Assembly: GCF_003688995.1 (NCBI RefSeq)
Contig: NZ_PENI01000022.1
Span: 1 to 64,000, forward strand
Direction of reading: 5' to 3'
Origin: Streptomyces shenzhenensis
GTDB taxonomy: Bacteria; Actinomycetota; Actinomycetes; Streptomycetales; Streptomycetaceae
Length of the DNA: 64,000 nucleotides
The position numbers were made by a program, and so were the translations under genes. The notes below the pieces were generated by a model. It saw only the letters and a program-made list of their open reading frames with translations, made no database searches and was not told where the DNA came from. Numbering within the stretch: the first letter of the stretch is position 1; every line of letters starts with the position of its first letter. Shown here one piece after another: positions 17,372 through 26,221 of this stretch.

Positions 17372-18835
17372 ATGACACTTCTCGACAGCCGCGTGTGGGA
17401 GGGCCGGGTCTTCTCCGGCGCATGGATGCACGGCTCGGGCGAGGACTACCCGGCGATCGAGCCGGCCACCGGCGAGACACTCGGCCGGGTGGGGTCGGCC
17501 ACCCCCGCCGACGTGGACGAGGCCGTCGAACGGGCGGGGCAGCCCCAGCGCGCATGGGCCGCGCTGCCCTACTCGGAGCGGGCGGCTGTGCTGCGCCGGG
17601 CAGCGCGTCTCTTCGAGGAGCACAGCCGGGAGATCGAGACCTGGGTGATGCGCGAGTCGGGAGCGATCCGGCCGTTCGCCTCGTTCCAAGCGCTCGGCGG
17701 CGGGGCCGAGGAGTGCCACGAGGCCGCTGGGCTGGCCGCGGCTCCCTACGGTGAGCTGCTGCGCTCCGGCCAGGAGAGGCTGTCGTTCGCCCGCAGGCTG
17801 CCGGTCGGTGTCGTGGGCGTGATCGCACCCTTCAACGCGCCGGTCATTCTCGCCGTACGGGCGATCGCGCCCGCGCTCGCGCTGGGCAATGCCGTCGTCC
17901 TCAAGCCGGATCCGCGCACCGCGATCTGCGGCGGTGTCGTGTTCGCGAGGATCTTCGAAGAGGCCGGGCTGCCCACCGGGCTGCTGCATGTGCTGCCGGG
18001 CGGCGCGGACGTGGGTGCGGCCCTCGTGGAGCACCCCCGGATTCCGGTGATCGCGTTCACCGGCTCCACCCGGGCGGGCCGCGCCGTCGCCACCGCGGCG
18101 GCCCGCCGCCTCAAGCGCGTCCACCTGGAGCTCGGCGGGAACTCCGCACTCGTGGTGATGGACGACGTGGACCTGGAGAGGGCCGTCTCCGTGGGCTCCT
18201 ACGGCTCCTTCGTGCACGCCGGCCAGATCTGCATGGCCAGCAGCCGCCATCTGGTGCACGCCTCCCTCGCCGAGGAGTACGCCGTCCTGCTCGCCGAGCA
18301 CGCCGAGGCGCTCCCGGTCGGCGACCCGGCGGGCGAGAACGTGGCGGTCGGACCGCTCATCGACGCCGGTCAGCGCGACAACGTGCACCGCATCGTGACC
18401 GCCAGCGCCGAGGCCGGCGCCCGGGTCGCGGCGGGTGGCCGCTACGAGGAGCTGTTCTACCGGCCGACCGTGCTCACCGACGTCCCGCAGTCCGCTCCCG
18501 CCTACCAGGAGGAGATCTTCGGGCCGGTCGCCCCCGTGGTGGCGTTCCATGACCTCGACGAGGCCGCGCGGTTGGCCGCCGGGACCGGGTACGGGCTCTC
18601 CCTCGGCATACTGACCCGGGATGTGACCAAGGGACTCGCGCTCGCCGACCGGGTGCCCAGCGGACTGGTCCACATCAACGACCAGACCGTCAACGACGAG
18701 GCCACCATCCCCTTCGGCGGCGTCGGCGACTCGGGCAACGGCTCCCGGCACGGCGGAACCGCGGCCAACCTCGATGCGTTCACCGAACAGCAGTGGGTCA
18801 CCGTCCGCGGCGAACTCCCCCAGTACCCCTTCTGA
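17372..18835 (+). CDS. aldehyde dehydrogenase (benzaldehyde dehydrogenase-like)
   Basis: This is a complete ALDH of 487 residues. It contains the Rossmann segment GVIAPFNAPVILAVRAIAPAL, the NAD-binding FTGSTRAGRAV, the general-base glutamate in LELGGNSALVVMDD and nucleophile C287 in GQICMASSR. The GGNSALVV and GSYGSFVHAGQICM variants are characteristic of XylC/benzaldehyde and vanillin dehydrogenases, so an aromatic aldehyde is the likely substrate. It stands alone, divergent from the GAF protein, and is followed by remnants of a histidine kinase gene. Confidence 0.88.
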   Translation: MTLLDSRVWEGRVFSGAWMHGSGEDYPAIEPATGETLGRVGSATPADVDEAVERAGQPQRAWAALPYSERAAVLRRAARLFEEHSREIETWVMRESGAIRPFASFQALGGGAEECHEAAGLAAAPYGELLRSGQERLSFARRLPVGVVGVIAPFNAPVILAVRAIAPALALGNAVVLKPDPRTAICGGVVFARIFEEAGLPTGLLHVLPGGADVGAALVEHPRIPVIAFTGSTRAGRAVATAAARRLKRVHLELGGNSALVVMDDVDLERAVSVGSYGSFVHAGQICMASSRHLVHASLAEEYAVLLAEHAEALPVGDPAGENVAVGPLIDAGQRDNVHRIVTASAEAGARVAAGGRYEELFYRPTVLTDVPQSAPAYQEEIFGPVAPVVAFHDLDEAARLAAGTGYGLSLGILTRDVTKGLALADRVPSGLVHINDQTVNDEATIPFGGVGDSGNGSRHGGTAANLDAFTEQQWVTVRGELPQYPF

Positions 18836-18864
18836 CCCGCGGGACCGACCAGGCCGCGCCGGCA

Positions 18865-18993
18865 GCCGCCGTGGGCCTCGGCAATGGTCGCGGCGACGGC
18901 CGGCCCCGTACCACTGGACCGGTCGGCGCGACAGAACCGCTCGACGACATGCTCCGCGTCCTCCGCGGCGAGCCCGGGACCCTCGTCGGCCAC
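18865..18993 (-). pseudogene. histidine kinase ATPase-domain fragment
   Basis: On the minus strand the translation reads VADEGPGLAAEDAEHVVERF, then CRADRS, then SSGTGPAVAATIAEAHGG. This is the G1 box, ATP-lid start and G2 region of an OmpR-partner kinase, with the GLGL part of the G2 box lost. No upstream kinase domains and no start are present. It is a decayed remnant between two intact genes. Confidence 0.65.
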
Positions 18994-19013
18994 CTGGTGG
19001 GGGCGGGGCTTGA

Positions 19014-19979
19014 TCACACCCAGCCGCGTCGGGTGGCTTCCACGCCTGCGTGGAAGCGGCTTCTCGCCTGGAGGGCGGTCAGCAGGTGTTGTACGCGACG
19101 GCGCACGGTTCGGGTGGTGATGCCGAGTTGCCGGGCGATCGCCTCGTCCTTCATGCCGGCGGCGAGCAAGGTCATGACTTTCCGTTCCTCCTCGTTCAGT
19201 CCGGTGGGGTCGCCGCCTATGGGCGTGGCCCGGCTCCAGCTGGTCTCGAACAGCATCACCAGGCCGTCGAGGAGCGGGGAGGAACGTACGAACAGGGCCT
19301 TGGCGTTCTGCGGTTCATGGTCGAGCGTGATCACGGCAGCGCTCCGGTCCGCGATCGCCCCTCTGAAGGGCAGGTCGGGGTGGATGCGGGCCCGGAGTCC
19401 GCTGATCGACGCACGCTCCGCACTCACTTCGGCTGTCAGTCCGTCGGGGTCACAGAGTTGACGGAACGTCACCCCGCGTGAGAGCGCGACCTTTTCCATG
19501 CCGCCGGTGCCGACGACGTACGGAGCGGTGTCCCAGATGAGGATCTCCGTGTGGGCGTCACGCAGGAGTTGGTGGTAGCGGTGACCGATGTCCTCCCACG
19601 TATGCAGTTGTTCCACGGAGTTGTCGCCGAGGTCGGTCCGCCGGGAGTGGCGGTAGTGCTCGTGCAGGCGTGGCAGTGAGCCACGGATCTGGAGCAGTTC
19701 CGTTTCGTGCTTGAGGATCAGTGCGCGCAGGGCGGAGTCGGGGTCGGCGGCGCTCCATCCGGCTCCGGAGTCACCGGCCGTCGCCAGGACGTTGGCGCGC
19801 AGCACCAGGCCGTGTGCGCGCAGCCAGTCGAGCAGTGCTGTGGCCGACTCGGGTGTGCGCCCGGTGTCGCGGGCGAGTTCCGCCGTGGTGGCGGTCCCGC
19901 GGTCGAGGAGGGCGAGGTAGATCGCCTCCGTGCCGTCCGGCATCCCGAGGCCGGACAGTGCTGACAACTCGCGCGGCAT
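19014..19979 (-). CDS. LuxR-type transcriptional regulator with TrmB-like N-terminus
   Basis: The 321-residue protein has an N-terminal winged-helix TrmB-like segment (about 10-65, AELARDTGRTPESATALLDWLRAHG). A middle region resembles a phospholipase-D-like or PLDc-N fold (IWDTAPYV, about 120-240). The C-terminal LuxR/GerE helix-turn-helix (LNEEERKVMTLLAAGMKDEAIARQLGITTRTVRRRV is split in two helices) begins near residue 258. Regulators of this build often sit next to secreted subtilases in Streptomyces, and this gene is divergent from one. It is likely to control that protease. Start at 19979. Confidence 0.82.
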   Translation of the reverse strand: MPRELSALSGLGMPDGTEAIYLALLDRGTATTAELARDTGRTPESATALLDWLRAHGLVLRANVLATAGDSGAGWSAADPDSALRALILKHETELLQIRGSLPRLHEHYRHSRRTDLGDNSVEQLHTWEDIGHRYHQLLRDAHTEILIWDTAPYVVGTGGMEKVALSRGVTFRQLCDPDGLTAEVSAERASISGLRARIHPDLPFRGAIADRSAAVITLDHEPQNAKALFVRSSPLLDGLVMLFETSWSRATPIGGDPTGLNEEERKVMTLLAAGMKDEAIARQLGITTRTVRRRVQHLLTALQARSRFHAGVEATRRGWV

Positions 19980-20014
19980 CGGGCCTCTTTCCTGTTGCGG
20001 ACAGAATCCGCTTG

Positions 20015-20026
20015 GTGACGAGTCAC
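20015..20026. promoter_or_regulatory. palindrome GTGAC-GA-GTCAC between luxR-type gene and protease gene
   Basis: This is a 12-base perfect palindrome 35 bases upstream of the regulator start and about 90 bases upstream of the protease start. It is a plausible operator for the divergent pair. Confidence 0.35.
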
Positions 20027-20118
20027 TTCCTAGTCATGGACAGGACACTTGGGCAAGCATCCTCCGGTAACCGGGCGGGGGCGTCCAGTGCCGGCCCGGG
20101 CCGAAGGAGGAAATCTCT

Positions 20119-23100
20119 ATGAGAGACCCCAGGAGGCTCCGCGCGGCTGCCGTGTTCACGGCCGCCGCTGTGGCAGTCGCAGGCATGGTCGTGGCCGGGC
20201 CGGCCGCCGCCGGACCCGGACCGGCCGGCCAGTCGGCCAGGCCCGACTCCATCCCGCAGGAAAGCGCGAAGCCGACCCAGGTCACGCTGATCACGGGTGA
20301 CGTCCTCACCGTGCGCAGCATCGACGGGAGAACGGCGATCAGCGCGAACGGCTCCGGGCCCTCGCAGGGCATCGTGTCGCTCTACGAGGAGAACGACCGT
20401 ACCTATGCCGTCCCGGCTGCCGCCCAGGCGGGCGTCAACAGCGGCCATATAGACCGCGAGTTGTTCAACATCGACACGCTGACCAGCAACGGGTACGGCA
20501 CGTCCGGGCCGGTTCCCCTCATCCTCGACAACCAGGACGGCGCCGAGGCACCGGCGAAGCCCGCGCAGGCGCAAGGGGGCCGCGCCCTCAAGAGCATCAA
20601 CGCGCTGGCGGTCACCGTGGCCAAGAGCAGGACGGAGAGTTTCTGGCACACCTACGACAGCGCGGACGACCTGCGTGCGCGCGGGATCGACCGGATCTGG
20701 CTCGACGGCAAGGTCTCGGTGGACCTGGCCGCGTCGGTCCCCCAGATCGGTGCCCCCGATGCCTGGAAGGCGGGCTTCGACGGCAAGGGCGCCACCGTCG
20801 CCGTCCTGGACACCGGTGTTGACGCCACCCACCCCGACCTCGGCGGGCGGATCTCCCAGATCAAGAACTTCACCGAGAGCGCGGACGCCGTCGACCACCA
20901 CGGCCACGGCACACATGTCGCCGCGACCGTCGGCGGCAGCGGCGCGGGCAACGGGCACAAGGGGGTCGCGCCCGGCACCGATCTGATGGTGGGCAAGGTC
21001 CTCGACGACGACGGCACCGGCACGTTCAGCTCGATCATCGCCGGTATGGAGTGGGCGTCCCGGAACGGCGCCGACGTGGTCAGTATGAGTCTGGGCAGCG
21101 ACGCCCCTGACGACGGCAGCGGCCCCCTCAGCGCCTCCATCGACGAGCTCACCGAGGAGACCGGCTCCCTGTTCGTGGTCGCCGCGGGCAACGCCGGCCG
21201 TCGGGCCATCGGCAGCCCCGCGTCCGCGAGCGAGGCACTCACCGTCGGCGCCGTGGACAAGGCGGACGCGCTCGCCGGGTTCTCCACCCGTGGGCCGCGC
21301 AGCGGCGACTTCGCGGTCAAGCCCGAGATCTCGGCCCCGGGCGTGAACATCCTGGCCGCCCGGGCGGCGGGCACCGGCATAGGCACCCCCGCCGACGACC
21401 TGTACACCACCGCGAGCGGCACCTCGATGGCCACCCCGCACGTCGCCGGTGCCGCGGCGATCCTCAAGCAGCAGCACCCCACATGGTCCGCCCACGACCT
21501 CAAGGCCGCCCTGGTCACCACGGCCAAGGCGGGCGAGTACCAGGTCGCCGAGGGCGGCGTGGGACGCGTCGACCTCACCCGGGCGGTGTCCCAGCAGGCG
21601 TACGGCACGCCCGCGGCCCTGAACCTCGGGGCGATCCGCTACGCCGAGGCCGGCGACTACAAGCCGGTCGAGCGTGCGGTCACCCTGCACAACTCGTCCG
21701 ACTCCGACCGGACGTTCACCATCGAGGACGACGGCGTCGATGCCGCAGGGCACCAGCTGCCGGACGACGCGCTGACCGTGTCGCACACCTCGGTCACCGT
21801 GCCGGCGGGCACCTCCGCCGACGTCACGATCAGCGTCGACCCGAACCTGCTGGCAAGGGACACGCACTACACCGGCCGGGTGTCGGCCACGGCAGAGGAC
21901 GGCACCGCCGTGCTCTTTCCCTTCTCCTTCCTGATGGAGAAGAAATTGTTCGAGGTCACCGTCAAGGGCATCGGCGCCGACGGCGTCGCGGCCGGCGGCC
22001 CCAGCCAGGCACACCTGTTCAGCGCGACCGGGCTGCTGTCCAAGACGTCCTCGACGTTCAACGCCCAGGGTGTCGCCCGACTGCGGGTGGAACCGGGCGA
22101 GTACATGATGTACACGAACATCTTCACGCCCGACGCCTCACGCTCCTGGATCGAGGCAGCGACCGCGGCCTTCGACTCGTCGGTGACCGTCGACCGCGAT
22201 GTCACCATCACTCTCGATGCCCGCGAGGCCACCGAAGTCGCGGTGGACACCGGCCGCACCACCGAATGGCGCGGCGGCGCGTTCACCTACGTCCCGCGCG
22301 GTGTGGACTTCATGACCCTGCTCTCCGCGGACATCAAGACCATCTCGACGCTTCCGTCCCCCGGCGACAAGAGCAGTGAGTTCGTCCTCAACTCCTCGCT
22401 CACGGCCCCCGTACTGACCGCGAAGGCGAAGACCCGCAAGCCTCTCACGCTGACCCCGACCCGGTTGGACGGAGCCAAGCGGTTCAGCGGCCATCGCACG
22501 CTCAAGGCCGTCGACGCCGGGACCGGAACGCCCGCGGAGTACCGGAAGATCAACGCACGCAACAAGATCGTCCTGGTCACCCGTGACGCCGACGTACCGA
22601 TCTCCGCGCAGATCGACACCGCGGCCCGGCATGGTGCGGCCGCCGTGGCGGTCGCGAACGACACCCCCGGCCGTCTCGTCGCCCCGGCCGGCTCCACCGC
22701 GGCGCCTGCCTTCGCGCTCTACGGTGAGCAAGGCAAGCAACTCGCCGCACAGGCCGCGAAGGGCGACGTCCGCATCGAACTGAAGGGCACTCCTTTCAGC
22801 CCCTTCCAGTACGACCTCGTCCACTCGGTCCAGTCGATCCCGCAGAGCGGCCTGAAGTTCGTCACCGACTCGACCAACACGGCACGCGTCGACGCCAACT
22901 ACTACGCCCACGCCCAGCAGGAAGGAAACCTGCTGCAGGCATCCGGGCGTACCGGACAGTACTTCTACGCCTCCACCACCGTGCCGATCCGGCTGGGCGC
23001 CACACATGAGGAGTACGTCACCGCCGGCCCCGCCACCCGCTACTGGACGGGCGCCGACATCGCCGGTTCCAACGGCATAGCCATCTTCGACCGGGGCTGG

Positions 23101-23820
23101 CACAGCTTCACTGCGGGAGAGCGGCGCGGAGTCGACTGGTTCAAGCAGGTGGCCAATCCCACCCGCGGCGCCACCTGGATGGACCAGGGCTACTCGTCGG
23201 CCGTCGGCGACTACCTCTCCATCGGTGCCATGCCGTTCCCCGACAGCGAGCCCTCGCACCAGCCGACGCCGGGCTGGAACGACAACATGTCCGTGGTCCT
23301 CTACCGCGGGGACAAGGAAATCGGCCGCACGGACGACTACTTCTACAAGACCTTCTACGTCGGTCTCGAACCGGGCACCTACCGGGCGGTCCAGAAGATC
23401 GACCGCGACGCGCCTGGCTGGGAGTTCTCCTCGTCGGCCACGACCGAGTGGACCATCAAGATCGCCAAGACTGGAGTCTCCTCCCGTATCCCCATGCCCA
23501 CGCTGGCCTACGACATCGACGTCAACCTGCGCAACCGGGTCAAGGCGGGCAAGCAGCAGCCCATCACCGTCCGCGCCACGCTGCCGCCGTACACCGAGGG
23601 CACGATCACCGAGGTGAAGACCTGGGCCTCCTACGACGACGGCGCCAGCTGGACCCCCGTCAAGCTCAACACGTCCCAGGAAACGGGTGAGTTCACCGGC
23701 ACCCTGCGGCTTCCCCGCGCCTCGGCGACCTCGGGCCAGGTGACCCTGCGGACCCAGGCCACCGACGCGTCGGGCAACCGCATCGACCAGACCGTCGAGC
23801 GGGCCTTCGGCCTCGAATAA
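20119..23820 (+). CDS. secreted S8 (subtilisin family) serine peptidase, 1233 aa
   Basis: A strong AGGAGG ribosome site precedes ATG 20119. Residues 1-31 form a Sec signal peptide ending near GPAAA, followed by a propeptide of about 165 residues. The catalytic domain carries D231 in VAVLDTGVD, H263 in HGHGTHVA, oxyanion N358 in AAGNAG and S436 in SGTSMATPHVAG, so the triad is complete. Some 750 C-terminal residues are mostly beta-rich, with GTSADVTISVDP-type Ig-like regions and a PA-like patch near RHGAAAVAVANDTPG. This is the large extracellular protease type of Streptomyces. It is divergent from a LuxR-type regulator. Confidence 0.94.
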   Translation: MRDPRRLRAAAVFTAAAVAVAGMVVAGPAAAGPGPAGQSARPDSIPQESAKPTQVTLITGDVLTVRSIDGRTAISANGSGPSQGIVSLYEENDRTYAVPAAAQAGVNSGHIDRELFNIDTLTSNGYGTSGPVPLILDNQDGAEAPAKPAQAQGGRALKSINALAVTVAKSRTESFWHTYDSADDLRARGIDRIWLDGKVSVDLAASVPQIGAPDAWKAGFDGKGATVAVLDTGVDATHPDLGGRISQIKNFTESADAVDHHGHGTHVAATVGGSGAGNGHKGVAPGTDLMVGKVLDDDGTGTFSSIIAGMEWASRNGADVVSMSLGSDAPDDGSGPLSASIDELTEETGSLFVVAAGNAGRRAIGSPASASEALTVGAVDKADALAGFSTRGPRSGDFAVKPEISAPGVNILAARAAGTGIGTPADDLYTTASGTSMATPHVAGAAAILKQQHPTWSAHDLKAALVTTAKAGEYQVAEGGVGRVDLTRAVSQQAYGTPAALNLGAIRYAEAGDYKPVERAVTLHNSSDSDRTFTIEDDGVDAAGHQLPDDALTVSHTSVTVPAGTSADVTISVDPNLLARDTHYTGRVSATAEDGTAVLFPFSFLMEKKLFEVTVKGIGADGVAAGGPSQAHLFSATGLLSKTSSTFNAQGVARLRVEPGEYMMYTNIFTPDASRSWIEAATAAFDSSVTVDRDVTITLDAREATEVAVDTGRTTEWRGGAFTYVPRGVDFMTLLSADIKTISTLPSPGDKSSEFVLNSSLTAPVLTAKAKTRKPLTLTPTRLDGAKRFSGHRTLKAVDAGTGTPAEYRKINARNKIVLVTRDADVPISAQIDTAARHGAAAVAVANDTPGRLVAPAGSTAAPAFALYGEQGKQLAAQAAKGDVRIELKGTPFSPFQYDLVHSVQSIPQSGLKFVTDSTNTARVDANYYAHAQQEGNLLQASGRTGQYFYASTTVPIRLGATHEEYVTAGPATRYWTGADIAGSNGIAIFDRGWHSFTAGERRGVDWFKQVANPTRGATWMDQGYSSAVGDYLSIGAMPFPDSEPSHQPTPGWNDNMSVVLYRGDKEIGRTDDYFYKTFYVGLEPGTYRAVQKIDRDAPGWEFSSSATTEWTIKIAKTGVSSRIPMPTLAYDIDVNLRNRVKAGKQQPITVRATLPPYTEGTITEVKTWASYDDGASWTPVKLNTSQETGEFTGTLRLPRASATSGQVTLRTQATDASGNRIDQTVERAFGLE

Positions 23821-23847
23821 GCACCAACTGTTGTACTGCCGCTGTGA

Positions 23848-23875
23848 GTTGCCCCGGCCGGCCGTCCGGGGCAAC
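23848..23875 (+). terminator. hairpin terminator after the protease gene
   Basis: A perfect 10-bp stem (GTTGCCCCGG and its complement) with an 8-nt loop begins 28 bases after the stop codon. Confidence 0.65.
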
Positions 23876-24008
23876 CCCGCGGCCCCGAGCAGCCTGGCGA
23901 GCGAGGGGTGTCGGCGGTGAAGACGCGGGTGACGCCCGCCTCGGCGAGGGAATCGAGCGGCACCGGATCGCCTTGCGGCCATCCGTGAAACACCACGCTC
24001 CAGAGCTG

Positions 24009-24428
24009 TCAGGATCCGGCCGCGGCGGCGCGCTCGCGGTTGGCACGGATCTCGTCGTGGTGGTCGGTGGCCCAGCCGACCAGGGACGTGACGATGTCAT
24101 GGAGGCCCCGGCCCAGGGGGGTGAGGGTGTACTCGACGCGCGGGGGCACCTCGGCATAGGCGGTACGGGTGATCAGGCCGTCCTGGTGGAGCTGACGCAG
24201 CGTGAGGGTGAGCATGCGCTGGGAGATTCCGGGGATCTGCCGCTGCAGGTCGGTGTAGCGCAGCGGGCCGGACTCCAGGACGGCGATCAGCAGCAGGCTC
24301 CATTTGTCGCCGACGCGGTCCAGGACCTGCCGGACGAACGCCATGTGCTCGGCGGGGATGGCCGCGCACGGCCCGATCGCCGCAGCCCCCGCCGTCTCCG
24401 CTCCGACAGCCGTCTCCATGGCGCACAT
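24009..24428 (-). CDS. HxlR family transcriptional regulator
   Basis: This 139-residue winged-helix protein of the HxlR/DUF24 type contains VGDKWSLLLIAVLESGPLRY, then ISQRMLTLTLRQLHQDGLI and the wing RTAYAEVPPRVEYTLTPLG. A cysteine (C21, in GPCAAIP) lies just before the domain, as in redox- or electrophile-sensing members, and is a possible sensor residue. It is divergent from the DsbA-like oxidoreductase gene it probably controls. Two ATGs four codons apart are possible starts. Confidence 0.88.
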   Translation of the reverse strand: MCAMETAVGAETAGAAAIGPCAAIPAEHMAFVRQVLDRVGDKWSLLLIAVLESGPLRYTDLQRQIPGISQRMLTLTLRQLHQDGLITRTAYAEVPPRVEYTLTPLGRGLHDIVTSLVGWATDHHDEIRANRERAAAAGS

Positions 24429-24491
24429 TCCTCTCCGGCACGCACACCGATGTGCCTTTTGTAGCGACTTCCATACTGGTCCACCATGGCG

Positions 24492-24508
24492 TTACGCACA
24501 AGTCGTAA
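24492..24508. promoter_or_regulatory. inverted repeat TTACG-n7-CGTAA before the DsbA-like gene
   Basis: The repeat lies between divergent hxlR and dsbA-like genes, 16 bases upstream of the latter's start. The spacing and GTAA-type arms are reminiscent of HxlR operators. Confidence 0.4.
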
Positions 24509-24523
24509 GAATTGGAGTGCGCG

Positions 24524-25237
24524 ATGAAGGTGGACATGTGGTCCGAGATCACCTGCCCCTGGTGCGGACTGGGCAACCACCGCCTGGAGCGGGCCGTCGA
24601 ACGGTTCGAGCACGGCGATCACGTGCAGGTGATCCACCACTCGTTCCCGCTCAGCGGCAACTTCCCCGAGGGGCGCGTCTTCTCCGTCCGCGAGGCGCTG
24701 CTGCGTCAGCACGGCGTCGGCGGCAGCCGGGCCGAGGCGTCGACCCGGCGGATCGAGACGATGGCCGGGAACGAGGGCCTGACCCCCTACCGGGTGCTGG
24801 ACAACGAGGTCGGCAACACCGACCTGGCGCACGAGTTCCTCGCCCATGCCTCCGCCGAAGGAAAGAACCGCGAGGCCTGGGACGCGATCTTCCGCACCTA
24901 CTTCGGCCAGGGCGAACCCGTCTTCTCCCTGGACGACCTGCTGAGGCTCGCCGGCGAGCTCGGCCTGGACCGTAAGGAGACCCGCCAGGCCCTCGACCAG
25001 CGCCGTTACCGGCAGCAGGTGCAGGACGACGCCCGCCGGGCACAGCGTCTGGGCGCGCGCGGCGCCCCGTTCATCATCATCGACGGCCGCTACGGCGTCC
25101 CCGGCGCGCAGGACAGCGACACCCTGCTTGAGCTGCTGCGCAAGGCCTGGGACGAGACCCACCCGGTCACGCTCGCCACCGGCGGTGACCTCCAGGTCTG
25201 CGGCCCCGACGGCTGCGCCGTCCCCGAGCGCGACTGA
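24524..25237 (+). CDS. DsbA family oxidoreductase (FrnE-like)
   Basis: The 237-residue cytoplasmic protein starts at ATG 24524, eight bases after GGAG. The thioredoxin-fold active site is CPWC (residues 12-15) in EITCPWCGLG. The C-terminal RLGARGAPFIIIDGRYGVPGAQ contains the cis-proline loop. A second cysteine pair (CGPDGC) close to the C-terminus is typical of FrnE. These proteins act as disulfide isomerases or oxidoreductases in oxidative and electrophile stress. It is divergent from HxlR and followed by an SDR in the same direction. Confidence 0.9.
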   Translation: MKVDMWSEITCPWCGLGNHRLERAVERFEHGDHVQVIHHSFPLSGNFPEGRVFSVREALLRQHGVGGSRAEASTRRIETMAGNEGLTPYRVLDNEVGNTDLAHEFLAHASAEGKNREAWDAIFRTYFGQGEPVFSLDDLLRLAGELGLDRKETRQALDQRRYRQQVQDDARRAQRLGARGAPFIIIDGRYGVPGAQDSDTLLELLRKAWDETHPVTLATGGDLQVCGPDGCAVPERD

Positions 25238-25359
25238 CATCCACCGCCGCCGGTCGTCCGCGCTCCCACACCGACCGGACCGTCGCCCTCACACAAGCCG
25301 GTCACCGGCCCCACCAGCCCCCTGCGGCCGCCGAGGCCGGCACCGAGAAGGCGGCACCC

Positions 25360-25387
25360 CGGATCAGTGGGACCGGCCACCGATCCG
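25360..25387 (+). terminator. hairpin between dsbA-like and SDR genes
   Basis: CGGATC and GTGG arms pair with CCAC and GATCCG around a 6-nt loop, with one internal mismatch. It lies 46 bases before the SDR start, so it may be a terminator, an attenuator or an operator. Confidence 0.35.
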
Positions 25388-25433
25388 CCGGAAAACCGCA
25401 CGACACCCCCGAACAGTCTGAGGAGACACTCCC

Positions 25434-26174
25434 ATGTCCAAGGTGATCGCTGTCTTCGGCGCCGGTAAGGGCCTCGGCGCCTCCGTCGCCCGCCGCTTCG
25501 CCCGCGAGGGCTTCGGTGTGGCCCTCGTCGCCCGCCGCAAGGACCGCCTCGACGCGCTCGTCGAGGAGCTGAAAGCGGAAGGTATCGACGTGGCCGGCTT
25601 CACCGCCGACCTCTCCGAGCCGGACGACGTTCCGGCCGTCATCGACGCCGTCCGTGACCGCTTCGGCCGCATCGACGTCGTCGAGTACGGGCCGATCAGC
25701 GCCGAGCAGGCCTTCGTCCCGGCCGCGAAGCTGGACGCCGGCACCCTGCGGAAGGACAGCCCGCTGCTGCTGCTCACCCCGGTGGAGGTGGCCCGTGCCG
25801 TGCTGCCGGAGTGGATCGAACGCGGCGACGGCGCCTTCCTGATGACCACCGGCGCCTCGGCCGGTCACCCCCGGCCCTTCCTCAGCGGTGTCGGCCCGCT
25901 CATGGCGGCCGCCCGCAACTGGTTGTTCTCGCTCAACGGCGAGGTGGCCGAGGCCGGCATCTACGCCGGCACCCTGTCCATCGCCGCGTTCATCGCCCGC
26001 AGTGAGATGGGTGAGCTGGCTGCGGCGAACGTGGCGGACAACGGCTTGCCCGAGACGGGTCCGCTGGTGGATCCGGACGAGCTCGCCGAGCAGTACTGGG
26101 ACATGTACACCAGGCGCGACCGCGTCGAGCAGCTCCACCCCCGGCCCCAGGCCCCGCAGCCCGGTATCGGCTGA
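25434..26174 (+). CDS. SDR-like oxidoreductase lacking the catalytic Tyr-Lys pair
   Basis: The 246-residue protein has a Rossmann start VIAVFGAGKGLGASVARRF that fits the GxxxGxG cofactor motif, and a serine in TTGASAG. The YxxxK active site is absent: the corresponding region reads SGVGPLMAAARNW. The usual NNAG is replaced by VEYGPIS. It is therefore an atypical SDR that may bind NAD(P) without standard dehydrogenase chemistry. A good ribosome site (GAGGAG) precedes ATG 25434. It lies about 200 bases after the FrnE-like gene and may belong to the HxlR-controlled set. Confidence 0.78.
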   Translation: MSKVIAVFGAGKGLGASVARRFAREGFGVALVARRKDRLDALVEELKAEGIDVAGFTADLSEPDDVPAVIDAVRDRFGRIDVVEYGPISAEQAFVPAAKLDAGTLRKDSPLLLLTPVEVARAVLPEWIERGDGAFLMTTGASAGHPRPFLSGVGPLMAAARNWLFSLNGEVAEAGIYAGTLSIAAFIARSEMGELAAANVADNGLPETGPLVDPDELAEQYWDMYTRRDRVEQLHPRPQAPQPGIG

Positions 26175-26221
26175 CCCGTTCCGCCGGGCCGCGGGAGTGC
26201 GGGAGCACGTCGGGCGTGGAC

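Noticed and set aside
20023..22014. 663-residue open frame on the minus strand inside the protease gene
   Set aside because: It is an antisense shadow of the strongly supported subtilase. It has no domain and its composition is driven by GC-rich codon positions.
23860..23996. Minus-strand frame reading PLDSLAEAGVTRVFTAD between protease and HxlR genes
   Set aside because: It might be a fragment of an old gene, but a good hairpin terminator covers part of it, the frame breaks, and I do not recognise a family.
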